A DNA stretch of 64,000 bases from Purshia tridentata (GCA_003254885.1 QANT01002031.1:1-64000), one strand, 5' to 3'; numbered from the stretch's first letter, positions 49,546 through 62,931 are shown. Made by a program: numbers and translations. Notes: generated from the sequence alone by a model not told the origin.

Positions 49546-51679
49546 GGCTGTTGCGTTGTGTTATCCTCTGCGTCGATCTTAGTTTAACTGTTTTAGTGCT
49601 TGACCGGTTTCAAAAATGTCTTCGAACTATCCGAAAATTACATGAATGCCATCGCGTTTGATGCAGATCAATTTGGACTTGGACGGATATACCCAAATCG
49701 AAAAGGCCCAAGCCCAAGCCAACCCGGTCCTTCTGTAAAATAGCAAAAATCCAACTAGGGGATCTATTACGAGTAAGCCCAAGTTACAACTCAAAACCAA
49801 TTTGATAATGACAAATTTTCAACAACCACGAAACCACCACGTATAATTTGGATTAAATTTGTAAGTCCTTATATTAAATCCAATTATTTTGTACAATAAG
49901 TGTTCATTGGTACTCAAATTTTGATTATATAAGTCAAATATGAAACACACATTGAGTCACATGCTAATTATAATTTATTATAATATAATACTTAACACTC
50001 ATTAAGTGATGTGGTAATGTTAACACAATTACTAAAAGTGGTGATCAAAATGGTTTAAACTGGCAAAATGGAAGTGTGAGTGATCTTGAGAATCTATTGG
50101 TATTTGAATTCATGGTTTTAATATGAATTTTTAATTTGGTAGTTGAGTTTTGGCCTTGGGGTTATTTTTCTTGGTTTGAAAATTTTATAATTTGGAAGGA
50201 ATTTAGTTGCCAAAGATATAAATCGAGTAAATTGAGTTCTCGATTACCATTTAAAATCAAACTTACAATAAGGATACAAGTGTCTTTATTGAATGCCAAT
50301 TGATTGAAGGATTCTTTAAGAGTAGTTGTGTCACATATATGATGCGACTCCATTAATATACTGATACGTACGTATCTTTACTTTAAATAAAATTTACAAT
50401 ATTTTTAAATAAGACATGTGGCGTTATAGTAATGAGTGGTCGTGCCATATATGAGAAATATATTATCTCATTCAAAACCTTTTCATTTGACTTACCTTGA
50501 ATGATTTATTGCAAATACAACTAGGGTCTTAGATTTATATCAAAATTAGGAAAAACAACAAAAAGTATATTTATAATTGTTGTTTAACTAATATGAGCAA
50601 AAATTTATTATTTTATCTGTATAGCGCATACTAAGAGTCTAGCTTTATTAAAGACAATTCAAATTTTTTGTGTTGTTATGACCGTTGTATTTATGAGATT
50701 AGCAAAGAAATATGAGTAGAAGATCAAAATTTGAAAGTAATAATAGATTACTTACCAAAAAATTAAAAGTGGATTAATCTTGTACATTTCCATAAAAAAT
50801 AATCTTACAAACATATATAAACATCAAAATAGATTTTAAAATTTGAGTTATTCCAATAAATCCAAAGATCGTTACATAAGAAATGTTTTAGTATTGAGGG
50901 AATATGATTTGATGCATTTAATATTTATTCTTGGTGAACATTTGATGTGTTTAATATTGATACAATAAGATACGTGTGATATGGTTCGAACTCACTTTTC
51001 CATTGAATAGACATTAATCAACTTGATGAAGTTGTAAATCAAATGCAAAAGTTGCAAGTAAGGTTTTTAGAATCTTTAGCAAAGCAAATGCCATGCCCAA
51101 GAAAAAGCAAAGAAAATACACACATATATTATATATATAATTCAAAGTTAGGTTTTTAGACAATAAATATAACCAGATTTTCCAATACCTCACAACTTTT
51201 GTAGTACGTTATCCTGGATACCCGAGGTCCAATAACCGGCGTCGTTTCGGTCCTATTCATCCAAAAGAGACTAGGAAAAATATAAATATTATATTACCTC
51301 TCAGTTGGCTGTTGTGTTGGAGAAAGTAAAGTAACCAGACTGAACTGGCAAATCTGGCAGCTGCGGGAGCCTCAGACTCTGCACATATTCATAAACTCCC
51401 TGTTTAGAATCTCCACAACTTCTAGGGTTTCGAATTTGAACGTTTTTCTCACGCTTTCCGACGAAACAAACAGGAACGAAAGCAAGAAAGAAAGAATTGG
51501 AAAACAAAACTACAGAGAACACAAAGGACTACTAAAAAGGACCAAGCTCCAAGTAACCATTTTTACTTCAACTCTCGAAGAACAAAAACAATCTGAGAAG
51601 CCCTAAACCTCAAATTCCAACACCACAATGCTTTGAAGGGTTTGGAACTTCCCTAAGATTTGACAGGTTGAGACTTGAG
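49546..51679. other. Divergent spacer between PTAC7 and RCF3
   Basis: About 2.1 kb, AT-rich in the middle (49800-51150), without a supported gene. The right 400 bases are probably the RCF3 leader. Confidence 0.5.
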
Positions 51680-54600
51680 ATGGAGAGGTCTAGATCTAAG
51701 AGGTACTATTATGACCAAGACTACGATACAGAGACTGTAGGTAGGACGAGACCACGGTACAACCACCACTACGCCAACAACAACAGCCACCGCAACCGTG
51801 GCAATAGCGGCGGCGGAGGTGGCGGCGGTGGTGGTCGATCGTCTAAGCCTCAACAAGACCCATCGATCACGGTGACAACCACTTACCGTATCCTATGCCA
51901 CGACATGAAAGCCGGGGGCGTAATTGGCAAGTCTGGTAGCATCATTAAGTCGATTCGGCAGCACACCGGCGCGTGGATCAACGTGCATGAACTGATTCCC
52001 GGCGACGAGGAGCGAATTATCGAGATTTCCGACACGAGGCGGCGGGACCCGGAGGGCAGAATGCCGGCCTTCTCGCCGGCCCAGGAGGCCCTGTTCTTGA
52101 TCCATGAAAGGATTCTGGAGAGTGATGTTGCTGGGTTTGGTGGTGGGGGAGAGGAGGAGGATGAGTATGGTGGTGGTGGTGGGGTTAGAGGAGGAGGAGG
52201 TGGTGGTGGCGGCAACCGGGTGGCCACGAGGCTCGTGGTGTCTAGGATGCATGTGGGGTGTTTGCTTGGCAAGGGAGGAAAGATAATTGAGCAAATGAGG
52301 ATTGAGACCAAGACCCAAATTAGGATTTTGCCTAGAGATCACAATCTGCCTCGCTGTGTTTCTATGTCTGAGGAGATTGTTCAGGTTTTGGAACTTACAG
52401 CTTTTAACTGCATCTGATTCTTATGTTGCATGTCACAAATTATTGAACTTTTCAGTTGCATTCGATTATTGGTAGTAAGTGTGATCTCTGGGGATGCTTT
52501 GGTCAGATTGGAATGCTGGAAATAAATTTCTGTTACCTGCTAGCTAAATAAAAAGAGCAAAATATATACTGAGGGTAGTGAGTACCTAGTTCTTATAATT
52601 TTTCACAAGACCAAATATGAGGATAATCGTTGGCAGCTAAATGAAATAGTGAGTGACTGGTATGTATGACATTGCAAGCAACCTGTCACTATCAGCTTGT
52701 GTGGATTATGCTGAATGCTGGAGTATTTTGATGTCCATGACATTTGTTCAGTTTTTTGTATTCTCCGTTTGTAGTTGTGGTTGTGTTTTCAAAACTTGTT
52801 CAGCTTTTAGTTGCATCTTGATGGCTCATATTGAATTTTAGTGTGAACCATGATTGTCGTGGTCACTGCATTATTGTATAGACAGTAATGTTTGGGTGTA
52901 TAATTCAGTGACTGGTATCCTGCAGAGCAATACTGGGAAGCATTTGGTGTCAATACATCATCTAAAGATTTATATGAAACTTTTATTTTATCCCTCACCA
53001 AAATAAGTAAGAATCATCACTCATATGATATAACTTTTCTGCTGCAGGTAGTAGGCGATGCAAATGCTGTGAAGAATGCTGTAGCCATTATTTCATCACG
53101 CCTGAGGGAGAGTCAGCATCGGGACCGCACTAATTTCCATGGACGATTACATTCACCAGAACGGTTCTTTCCTCCTGATGATGATTATGTTCCTCATATA
53201 AACAATACAGCACGTAAGTCAACCATGGATGGGGCTACTTTTGGATCACGATTATCTGCCCCCAATATAAGAAACAACTATGGCTCCCGTTCATCTGGTT
53301 TTACAATTGAACCTGGGTCTGCTCCCATGGCTGATAATGCACAGCCCTTCTATGGTGAAGATCTTGTGTTTCGAATACTATGCCCGATTGACAAAGTTGA
53401 TCTTGTAGTTGGAGAGCCTGATGGAATTTTAGAATTGCTTCAAAATGAAATTGGTGTGGACGTCAAGGCTACTGACCCTGTAGGTGGTGCAGATGAACTG
53501 ATAATCATCATTTCTTCTGAGGAGGTACTTCACAATTTTTATTTGGCAATCTGGTTATACAGTATTCAAACTTGTAAAGTTTATTTTCTTCTGTTCCTTC
53601 GAGTTGCTCCCTCATTGTTGATGGCACTGCTAAAAATCTGTAGATATTGTATATTGTAGTGATTTTCTTTCTGAAATCATATGCACCAATTTTTGGTTTT
53701 ATGCGTGCACGTAGGGTCCTGATGACGAGCTTTTTCCAGCTCAGGAAGCTTTGTTACATATCCAAACTCGCATTGTCGATCTTATTCCAGACAAAGACAA
53801 CATTATAACTACTAGGTTACTTGTCCCGACTAGTGATATTGGATGCTTAGAGGGAAGAGACGGGTCTTTATCAGACATGAGGCGACTAACTGGTGCAAAT
53901 ATACAAATTCTGCCCAGAGAAGAACTTCCCGTGTATGTATCAGGGAATGATGTGCTTGTACAGGTTTGTCAACCTGCAAATTTCATAGAAATCCCATATT
54001 TGTTATACGCCTGTTCACATTATCTGAAAGACTTGCTTGGCTAAATATACTTTATAAGTGGACTTTAAAATGAAGATGAATTCTTAATTTTTGAAGCATT
54101 ACCCATTGTGATGACACATGGTGGCTCCTTTTTAACTTATACTATGATCCTGTACCGTTCAAAGTGAACAATCCACTGGAAGAGATAAAAAGTCTGCTCA
54201 TTGTATTATGCTGTTTGACTAGAATATCTTGTGAATGCATGCTTCTTTTTCCCATTTTTGGCTGTTCTTTAGAAGATGAACTATTTTTAATAAAAGATAA
54301 AGAAAGGGCCCAAAAACATTTATCCCCGAAGTTAATAAAGGCTTGCACCACCTGCTCTTGGCAATTCTGAATGGTTCCTAAATGTCATCTACAGATAGTA
54401 GGGGAAATAAAAGCTGCTCGAGATGCTCTTGTTGAGGTGACATCAAGACTACGGAGTTACTTATATCGGGACTTGTTTCAAAAGGATATGACGCCACCTT
54501 CTGTTTCCGCAGCAGGCCTGGCGGGCAGTGCTCTAGCAATGGAGACATCTTCTCCCAATAACATAAATCCAGTTCGTGAAGCTTATATGGGAAATAATCC

Positions 54601-55702
54601 TCCTACAGCAACCTACCACAATGTGCAAATTGGGTTAATAGCACAGCCATCAAAGGTTGCCTTTTCTCTCTTGGTTGGATTACAAAATGCTCATTTTTCT
54701 GTCAATTTTACAGTTAATTCTCTCTCCTCAGATTTTTTTTGTTCTCTTCGATAAATAATATATGGTTGTATTTCTGTCTACCCTTATTTCATTTCTCTGC
54801 AAATTGGGGAACCGGAGTCTCCAGCCACCTGAAATTTTTCCAGCTGACTCTAAATTGCGAGAGTTATTCCAGCAAACAAGAAATGTTGTTCCATAAGGGG
54901 GAGAGAGGCATTATAGAAGGGCTTTCCCTTGAGAGTTTAGCTGATTAGGCTCGGGCTTCCTTGATATGATTTTAAAATGGAGGTGAATTTTTCCACATGT
55001 CTTCTTTTTGTGTTCTAAGATTTTAACCCGTGTATTGCAGGATGCTGGAGGGGTTGTTAGTGAAACAGTAAAACAGAATGAAAGTGAACGCCGTGAAGAT
55101 GTTCTGAGTGGGTTGAATAGGTACCAAATTTATCTTCGTTTTACTAAATTATGGCCTCCTAATCAAAGCCATTTGTTCTCTCTCTCTCTCTCTCTGGGTT
55201 TGATACCAATCAATATCCATCTTATTGAAACTTGCTGTATATCTTCTGTTAGAATACCTGTGCCACTTGTCACAAGGAGTACACTTGAAGTTGTCATACC
55301 AGAGCAGGCAGTTTCAAAGCTCATAACAAAATCAAAAAACAAGCTTGCTCAGATCAGTGAGGTCAGACTGATGAACCTGTTTGGTCATTGGCCTTCTTAT
55401 TTTTCAAGTTTAGCTTTGACTAATTGTCTTTTGACTTGCCTTGTGAGGGAAACAGTTATCAGGAGCCAATGTGACCCTGGTAGAGGATAGGCCAGAGGAA
55501 ACACAAAAGATTATTAAAATTTCAGGTACTCCAGAGCAGGCTGAGAGAGCGCAGAGCTTGCTCCAGGGCTTTATTTTAAGCAGTAAGTCTCGCTTTCTCT
55601 CCAAATGCGAGTCCAATTTTAAACTTTTCCAGTTTTTCTATATATTTAACATGACTCTTAAACCTCTTTTTTAATTTATCAGCACAAGAAGATGGCCCTT
55701 AA
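51680..55702 (+). CDS. RCF3: Five-KH-domain RNA-binding protein, RCF3/HOS5/SHI1-like
   Basis: Eight exons: 51680-52384, 53048-53524, 53715-53963, 54395-54655, 55041-55120, 55253-55361, 55456-55582, 55683-55702; 675 residues. The start MERSRSKRYYYDQDYD is preferred over an in-frame Met four codons upstream. A Gly-rich region (about 43-52) leads to KH1 (VIGKSGSIIKSIRQHTGAWI), and a second Gly-rich stretch to KH2 (CLLGKGGKIIEQMRIETKTQ). KH3 (VVGEPDGILELLQNEIGVDV) has a weakened GxxG loop, KH4 (CLEGRDGSLSDMRRLTGANI) keeps one, and KH5 (ITKSKNKLAQISELSGANVT) lacks it. In Arabidopsis RCF3 works with the CTD phosphatase CPL1 in stress-gene transcription, mRNA processing and pri-miRNA processing in nuclear speckles. 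Confidence 0.9.
55175..55196. repeat. (CT)n tract within RCF3 intron 5
   Basis: About 9 CT units in the short intron between exons 5 and 6, probably acting as the polypyrimidine-rich part of that intron. Confidence 0.7.
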
Positions 55703-57001
55703 ATGAGCGGGAGCAACATCGGTACCAAAATTTTGAGTTGGTCTTACCGGGATTTTGCTGTTCAGATTGTAATATCCTGGAAGGCAGGGAGCTTTTGCTC
55801 CATAGTTTAGGCACATAAGTTTATATGAATGTATCCACTGTAAATGTAATATCTAAACGAGTTTAGTTTTGGTTATCTGCAATGTTTCAATTTCCCTGCA
55901 TGCTTTGTTGAAAAGTGGAAACACAATCCTGTGACACAGTTATATTTATGTATCATGTTGTGTGTCGATGTTCAATGATCGTTTTGGATTGATGATTGCA
56001 TATGCAAGTAGTAATTAACAATCTCATTAAGCTGCATACTCAATCTTGGAACAAGTCTTTGCTACTACTCTTCAACTGCCCAACCATTCTTCTTCAATCG
56101 TCCTTGTCTACTCAATTATCCTATGTATCGGCCGCTGTTCATTTTTATAACTAAATCAATTCAATGGTTCTACTTTTGCATATCGACTATGCAAGGAAGC
56201 AATGAAAATAAAACAAACTTTGAACTGATTTTTATATTAAAAAAATTTCAAGTAAAATGATTTTTGTACTTTTGCTGTTTTTGGTTTTAAATTCAGTTAT
56301 ATACAAAAAAGTAATTGTATATATTTTTATACCGTAAGGTTCGTAACTATACCACTTCTCTTTCATAAAATAAAATTTAAAAAAAAAAAAAAAAAACTTA
56401 TACCACTTCTCTAATGAGATATAGCCATATAGGCTATAGCGTTAGGCCGCCAGTTGACCAAAAACAAAATCGAATATGAACATATATTATACATATACGG
56501 TACCTAATATTATTTGAAAATAAAAATTTCTTTCAGGGGTATTTTGGATATTTCGCTATAAACCCTCTGATTCCGAACTGAATCCACTACCTCTCGGCCT
56601 TCTTTCAGTCTTCCACTGTGACTTACAGCCCCGTCACACAAAACCCTAACCCCCCTCCTCTCTCTCTCTCTCTTCCCGCCACCGCTGTTGTTGGAATAGC
56701 TTCCTGCTCGACCGTTATAGCCGGTACGTTATATTCTGCTTCCTTGGTTTCCTTTTTTTTCTTTTTTCAAATAAAAAATATTAAATTATCGTAGTTATTC
56801 TCTTCATCACCATGAAATTAAATGCCGGCACACCGTATCTCTGTTTGGTTTCCGAGAAATTGATTGAAGGAAAATAAATGTAGGAGTGAAAACCGAAACC
56901 ACGTCCTGGATTTCATTACCTTGTTTGGCTTTTTCATCAAGAATGTGGTTTCTGATAAATTTGTTGGCCCTGTTTGGAATAAGGAAGCTTGGCGAGTTGG
57001 G
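55703..57001. other. Intergenic and leader of the bL9 gene
   Basis: RCF3 3' untranslated sequence, AT-rich spacer, then the bL9 promoter and leader. A leader intron 56724-56883 is likely (TAGCCG|GTACGT ... ATGTAG|GAGTG). A long A run lies at about 56380-56396. Confidence 0.5.
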
Positions 57002-58355
57002 ATGGCTTATTTACGAAATGGCAGAAATGCTCTCCGGCAAATCATTAGAGACAGTAGCACTCATTCCTCCGAATCAGAGCGCATGATGAATCCTCTGATA
57101 TATGCTTGTCAAGGAGTTAGGCATAGAAAGTTGGAAGTTATCCTAACAACGGTGCGCATTTCTCCTCCAACTCAGTAATTAGTATTTGGATTTTATCTAG
57201 TGAATGATTGATTGGTTTGGCACATACAGAGCGTAGATAAGCTTGGCAAAGCTGGTGAGACTGTGAAGGTTGCGCCTGGACATTTTCGCAACCACTTAAT
57301 GCCCAAATTGCTTGCTGTCCCAAATATTGACAAGTATGCTTATCTCGTCAAACAACAGCGCAAGGTTCTTTGCTTTTCTTATGATGTACGTTATCAATGT
57401 TCATTCATTGGTTTTTTTTGGTTTAATTGTGTTATACTTTTTGCAAATGTTGTTCAGTTTTCCCCGCCTGAAGAAGAAGAAGAAAAAGAGGAGGTTAAAG
57501 TAGTTACTGTGTCTGAGGAAGCTAAGCTGAAAGAGTATGAAAAGGCGGCAAAACGTCTGGATAATGCTCGTCTGGTCTGTAGCCTATCTAATGTCTATAT
57601 CTTTTTCTAATCAACGCTTATTTTATATCAATTGTTTGTACGAGAGTGATATATGTGATTAAAGTTCACAAATGGGGTAACTTTTGATGTACTAATGATA
57701 TGCTTGGTTAAAGTTAAAAGTCATATTTGATAGAGTTGGAATGAAATGAAATTCCTTAACATTCTGAAGGAGTGAAAGGTGTCAAATTGAGGGTTGATCA
57801 GATTGGTTTCTTAATAGCTTATTCTCTTCTTGGAGAGAGGTGAAGCTATCACTTAGAAAGCTGGTTGGATCTTTGATACACACAAGAACTAACATGTTTT
57901 TCTTTACAATTGATACGGGGGATCTGAACTTTACAAATTTTTACAGGTTTTGCGGAGGTCCATCAATCTTGAAAAGTTCCGTACACGTGCAACAAAAGAA
58001 GACCCTATAGAATTGAAATCCCCTGTGACAATAGATGATCTTGTGTCTGAGGTATGGTTTTGTTCTTACTGTATTCTAACTTTTCTTCTTGAAAATATAT
58101 TAAAGAAAAAATAAAACAGCATACTGTCCAAGTCAAAATATTTCTGCTGATTTTCTTGTTTTTAACTGATACATTTTTATGCCCTTTTAGGTGGCAAGGC
58201 AGCTTTGTATACACATTGTACCTGAAAACGTGCATCTACCATCTCCTTTGTCGACTGTGGGAGAGTATGAGGTGCCACTGCGCCTTCCGAAGTCCCTCCC
58301 TCTGCCGGCGGGGAAGGTTCATTGGACTCTTAATGTTAAAATTCGGTCTGGATAA
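57002..58355 (+). CDS. Organellar ribosomal protein bL9
   Basis: Five exons: 57002-57151, 57230-57364, 57458-57574, 57947-58051, 58191-58355; 223 residues. The N-terminal L9 domain holds EVILTTSVDKLGKAGETV and APGHFRNHLMPKLLA, matching the L9 signature (Gly..Gly, Val..Pro-Gly-x-x-x-Asn). An acidic insert (PEEEEEKEEVK) leads to the long connecting helix and the C-terminal domain (VARQLCIHIVPENVHLP). A leader of about 45 residues looks like a mitochondrial presequence (MAYLRNGRNALRQIIRDS: Arg-rich, few acids), so a mitochondrial bL9m is more likely than plastid L9. It binds 23S-type rRNA in the large subunit. In-frame codons continue upstream of the start, but MAYLRNGRN fits the family. I recall At5g53070 as the homologue. 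Confidence 0.9.
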
Positions 58356-58963
58356 CCGATGTTCTTATTCAATTTGATTATCTCAGAATGTCGTCATGGG
58401 TTCACAGTTTTGGTTTTTGTAATTTGATAATTGTTGTAGTGTCTGATGTACTTTGGAATTGAAGACATTCCTAATTTCCTATAGAAACCCCTGGCTCAAG
58501 TATATGTTTCTGTTTGTTTAGGTTCTTCACTCTGCAGGTGTAATTGTTTCGATTTTGATAGACATCGATTTAAAATCGTTCCTAGACATGGGATCTGAAA
58601 TATGAAGTAAGGACCTACTGAGCTGACAAATATGTTGGGTTTTAACGTTTTTAGCCTTTGGTAAAATGGTGGGCCTAAGCCCAAAATAACAAAGGTTACA
58701 CTTGGGCCTGGTTACACCCAAGGAGTCATACACCCAATGACCAGACAGCTCATTATAACCTTTTGAGTCGTACAAGACTTGAACCCTTCTTTCAGTGGGC
58801 TGATAAGCTTATAATATGCGTGAACCGACCCAACCCAACTACCGACTCGCTGAGTCGACCCACCCACTTCGACCACCGTTCTCGGTATCTTTCTGGACCG
58901 TCTACTCCTTTGGTAGCTCGGCTAGCTTTTGGCTTTCACTGTTCTGCAACTCCTCCTCCACCA
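58356..58963. other. Short intergenic region between bL9 and the TPR gene
   Basis: bL9 3' untranslated sequence and TPR promoter and leader; nothing else supported. Confidence 0.5.
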
Positions 58964-61900
58964 ATGGCAGCTTCCCTTCTTCTTCCTTCTCATCTGTTCA
59001 TCAACTACGGGTACTCTCTCTCTCTCTCTCTCTTCAGGTTTTCCATGTGGGTCTCAGTGTGGTTGTATGAGATGGGTGCCTAATCATTTATTTAGTTTTC
59101 TGGGTGTTTGCAGATACCGCATATACAATTTCAGTTTTAATTTATTGAATTATGCTTCTGCTGGCTTTTTAGGTTTTCCAATAAAATCATTGCATAAGGT
59201 TTTTAACCGAGGTTTATTCATAGTTGGATTTGTTGGGTTGGACATAAGTGATCTCTAATGCTCTTGCTTGAAAAATTTAGGATGAGCAAAGTGAGTTTAC
59301 ATCAAATGCAGTCAGCCCATTTGCACAAAGGCACCACTTGCTTCTCTGTTTGTCTCCCAAAAAAGAATTGCAGCATCAAGCTTTTTAGGGTACCTGTTCG
59401 AGCCTTTACCCTCTGCCGTGCCTCGAGAACTGTTGCTTCAGTTGGCTCTGTAGATACGGATGTGGCGGGCCAAGAAAATCATCTTTCAACCTCAAATAAC
59501 TTTCAGAGGTGTGACACTAGTAATTGCAACTTTTTTCCTTCTTTTAAGTGCTTTTGATTGCTGCTACATTTTTCAGAATGCCTAGAATTTGGCATATCTA
59601 TTAGCGTTCACCACTAAATAATGACTACCCAGTATTTAATGATTAGCTGGTCTAAAACTTCTTTTAAGCACTCAAGTAACCCAATGGATGGGACGACCAA
59701 TTTTGAGGGAGAGTTGCAAGAGTTATTTGATGAAGTCAAAAGGATGATTATGATGGGGAACAACAATGATGCCGTAGACCTACTTCAAGCCAATTATGAG
59801 GCTGTGAAGGAAAGGATGAATGCTGGTGCTAGAGGCATTGAAGAAGCTGCTACCATTGACATAATAGCTCTAGGATACATGGCTATGGGTGACTCAAAAT
59901 TTGCTAATTCCCTACTGGATATGGTAATTTCTTTTTCTCTTTTATGGTTGTATTATTTCTCTGATTTTATGTATGTTCGCAACTTAAAAGAGGATTAGAA
60001 TGGAATCGGAGGCCTGTTTAATTGGGTTTTCTTTTTAGATTTACCTTTTGTTGGCTGATTTCTTTGTAGTTTTATTATGTCTGAATGTAATTTGTGGTGA
60101 GCAATGACTGCAATATGGCAAGAGATGTGTGATCATACATATCAAAGAGATGTTTCTGCTGGCCTACCTCAAACATTTTAAATTCTCTGTTTTAAGAGAA
60201 TAAAACATGTACCCTGTCATGCTCATGAAGAGGCCTCTTCCATGTGTTAATTGATATGAACTGTAGTGGTTGTGATATTGATCCATCATTAGGGAAATTG
60301 TTGAAATGCTTCCTTGTAGTTTGAAACTTGCTAACTTATATTCAGAAAATGTTTCTACTACATTTGACATCTCTAGGGAAGCCATGTATTCTTTTAAAGG
60401 GCATATATAGTTATTCTCCCCCATTTTCCTCTGTTAGCTGTAATATGTCTCCTTTTTGTTGCTGCGTTTTAATGGGTGGCCAGTTGAATGAGGTCGTTGA
60501 CAGTCTAAAGGATGATGAACCTCTTCTGGATTCAGTTCTCGTTCATATGGGAAGCATGTATTCAACTTTGGGGAAGTTTGAGAAATCAATGCTTGTATAT
60601 AGGAGGGCTATTGATACCATGGAGAACATATATGGTAAGTTCTTTTGTCAGTTCAGATCCTTTCTGCTACTCAGAATTGAGTCGGCTGTTTTCAGATGGC
60701 TATTGTCATTTTTCTTACAGGAAAAAATAGTGTTTTTCTTATCACACCAATTTTGGGCATGGCAAAAGTTCTCAGTTCCATTGGAAGAATTACAAAAGCA
60801 GTTGAATTCTACCATCGTGCAATAACTCTTCTGGAGTCAAGCAGAGGTTCTGAGAGTGAGGATTTGATCATACCTTTGTATGGTCTTGGCAGTCTTTTAC
60901 TCAAAGAAGGAAAGCCTGTCGAGGCAGAAACTCCTTTTCTAAGGTTAATCTGTTTTCCCCCTCTTTGTAGAATGGTCTACTTTTCTTTCTTGTGCACACT
61001 CCGGTTCAGTTTGATCACTTTTACTCTTTCTTGTCCCTCTTCAGAATTTTGGATATATACACAAAGTTACATGGAGAATATGATGGAAGAGTTGGAATGG
61101 CTATGTGTTCCCTGGCCAATGTGAAGTGTGCAATGGGTAATAGTGTAATCTCTCTCTCTCTCTCTCTCACTCTCACTCTCTCTCATGTACGGGTTCATAT
61201 GCTAATTTTCTGTAGGAAATGCAAATGAAGCCATCCATTTATATAAAAAAGCCCTTGAAGTCATCAAGGATTCCAATTATATGGCTTTAGATGACAGCAT
61301 AATGGAAAAGCTGCGTATAGATTTGGCAGAATTACTTCATGCTGTTGGAAGGTAAAGTCAAATTCAGTGTTGAAATTGGAAATTGATGATAGTGGTAGTT
61401 GTATGTTCTTTGACGAGCAAGGACAATAACAAAATATCTTGCCAATTGAAATGTTGATATGTATACCTGGTGGATGTTGTACATTATCTTATCATAAATC
61501 TCCTTATGTTTCTCCTTTCTTAACTCGCAAGTTTGGGCTGATTTGAAGTTAAAAACCACAAGCCTACAGAGTACAGTTGCACCTCCAATTTAGCTTTATA
61601 ATTTTGGTGAATGCAGAGGAAAAGAAGGCCGAGAGCTACTGGAGGAATGCTTGATGATCACTGAGAAATATAAAGGTAAAGAGGACCCGAGCTCAGTGAC
61701 ACACCTCATTAATCTTGCAACTTCCCATTCACGCTCAATGAATTATGTGGAGGCTGAACGCTTGCTGAGGACAAGTTTGGAGATCATGGCAAAGACAGTG
61801 GGGCCGGATGATCAATCCATCACATTCCCAATGTTGCACCTTGCCGTTACTCTCTACCATTTAAAACGGGATGAAGAGGCTCAACAACTTGCCCTGGAGG

Positions 61901-62283
61901 CTTTGCGCATTCGTGAAAATGCATTTGGAAAAGATTCTCTTCCTGTTGGTATGTTGTTGTTTTCTTTATGGTCTAATTTATAATAATAGGGTCATTTGGT
62001 CTTCCTCTGATGTGTTCTGGTTTATTTGGCAGCGGAGGCTCTCGACTGTTTGGTGTCAATTCAAAGTAGATTAACGAATGATGATGAAGCGTTGCTGGAG
62101 CAGCTGAAGAGGGTTTTGAGCATACAAGAGAAAGAGTTTGGCCATGAGAGCGAGGAGGTTCTGATAACCCTGAAAAAAATTGTATTCTACTTGGACAAAC
62201 TAGGGAGGAAACATGACAAGTTCCCTTTGCAGAAAAGATTGTCTGCGCTTCGAATGAAATTCAAGCAACGGATTCAACATTAA
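58964..62283 (+). CDS. TPR protein, kinesin-light-chain-like, probably plastid-targeted
   Basis: Nine exons: 58964-59010, 59281-59508, 59677-59923, 60484-60634, 60721-60943, 61045-61136, 61216-61351, 61617-61948, 62033-62283; 568 residues, all junctions in frame. The N-terminus (MAASLLLPSHLFINYGMSKV and then a basic Ser/Thr-rich stretch to about residue 80) resembles a chloroplast transit peptide. TPR units follow, for example HMGSMYSTLGKFEKSMLVYR, MAKVLSSIGRITKAVEFYHR, SLANVKCAMGNANEAIHLYK, NLATSHSRSMNYVEAERLLR and LAVTLYHLKRDEEAQQLALE, the spacing of about 42 residues being that of kinesin light chains. It probably scaffolds protein complexes; the partner is unknown. I recall At5g53080 next to L9 and RCF3 in Arabidopsis, as here. 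Confidence 0.88.
61150..61180. repeat. (CT)n tract in a TPR-gene intron
   Basis: About 14 CT units, one interrupted by CA, in the 79-base intron between exons 6 and 7. Confidence 0.8.
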
Positions 62284-62524
62284 TGATATATATTTGTATG
62301 CACGATTACTCTTCTAGCATGCATTTGAATTTCATCATATAAAAGTGAGTCCTACCATATAAGAATAAATCCCATCACGTAACAGCGAGATTGCACGTGT
62401 GAAGCAGATAATCTGTACCGACACGTGTAGTTAATTTTCCAATTTCCTTTTCTTGGGTTCTGGACTCCTCCTGATCTGGGATAAACTCAGAGCACCGATT
62501 GCAATTCCTTTCATAATTACATTA

Positions 62525-62931
62525 GGAAATGCGACGCTCCTTCTCTTGAAATGTTATGTGTCTTCTCTTTGTGCCTTCTTTTTTGTGTCTTCTCTTTTCT
62601 TTTGTTCATTTGATAATTTAATCTCACGATCGAAACCGTTTAATATCAAGATCATCATTTATAGATTAACTCTGTAAAAAATTATTCAAATCAGAAATCG
62701 TTTAGTCATCTAATGGTTATCAAATAAATAGATAGTTTTGATAACAGTTAAATTCACCGTTAGTTATTTGATAACAGTTAGATGACTAAACGATTTTTGA
62801 TTTGGATAATTTTTTGCAGAGTTGATCTATAAATGATGATCTTGATATTGAACGGTTCCGATTGTGAGATTAAATTGTCAAAAGAACAAAAGAAGAGAGA
62901 AGACACAAAGAGAAGACACATAGCATTTCCC
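62525..62931. mobile_element. Long foldback (inverted-repeat) element, MITE-like
   Basis: The left arm (about 62548-62730) and right arm (about 62765-62931) are reverse complements over about 165-180 bases with some differences, around a loop of roughly 35 bases. Shared words include TGTGTCTTCTCTTTGTG, ATCAAGATCATCATTTATAG and CGTTTAGTCATCTAA. The outer ends read like GGGAAATGC(T)ATGTG; the left end seems rearranged, with a second GGAAATGC copy at 62525. There is no coding capacity. It fits a non-autonomous DNA element, and its transcript would make a long hairpin, a good siRNA source. No sure target-site duplication. Confidence 0.7.

Noticed and set aside
51883-52342. Antisense open frames of 142-149 codons opposite RCF3 exon 1
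   Set aside because: They mirror the Gly-rich and KH-coding sequence on the other strand (Pro- and Ser-rich shadows) and have no independent support.
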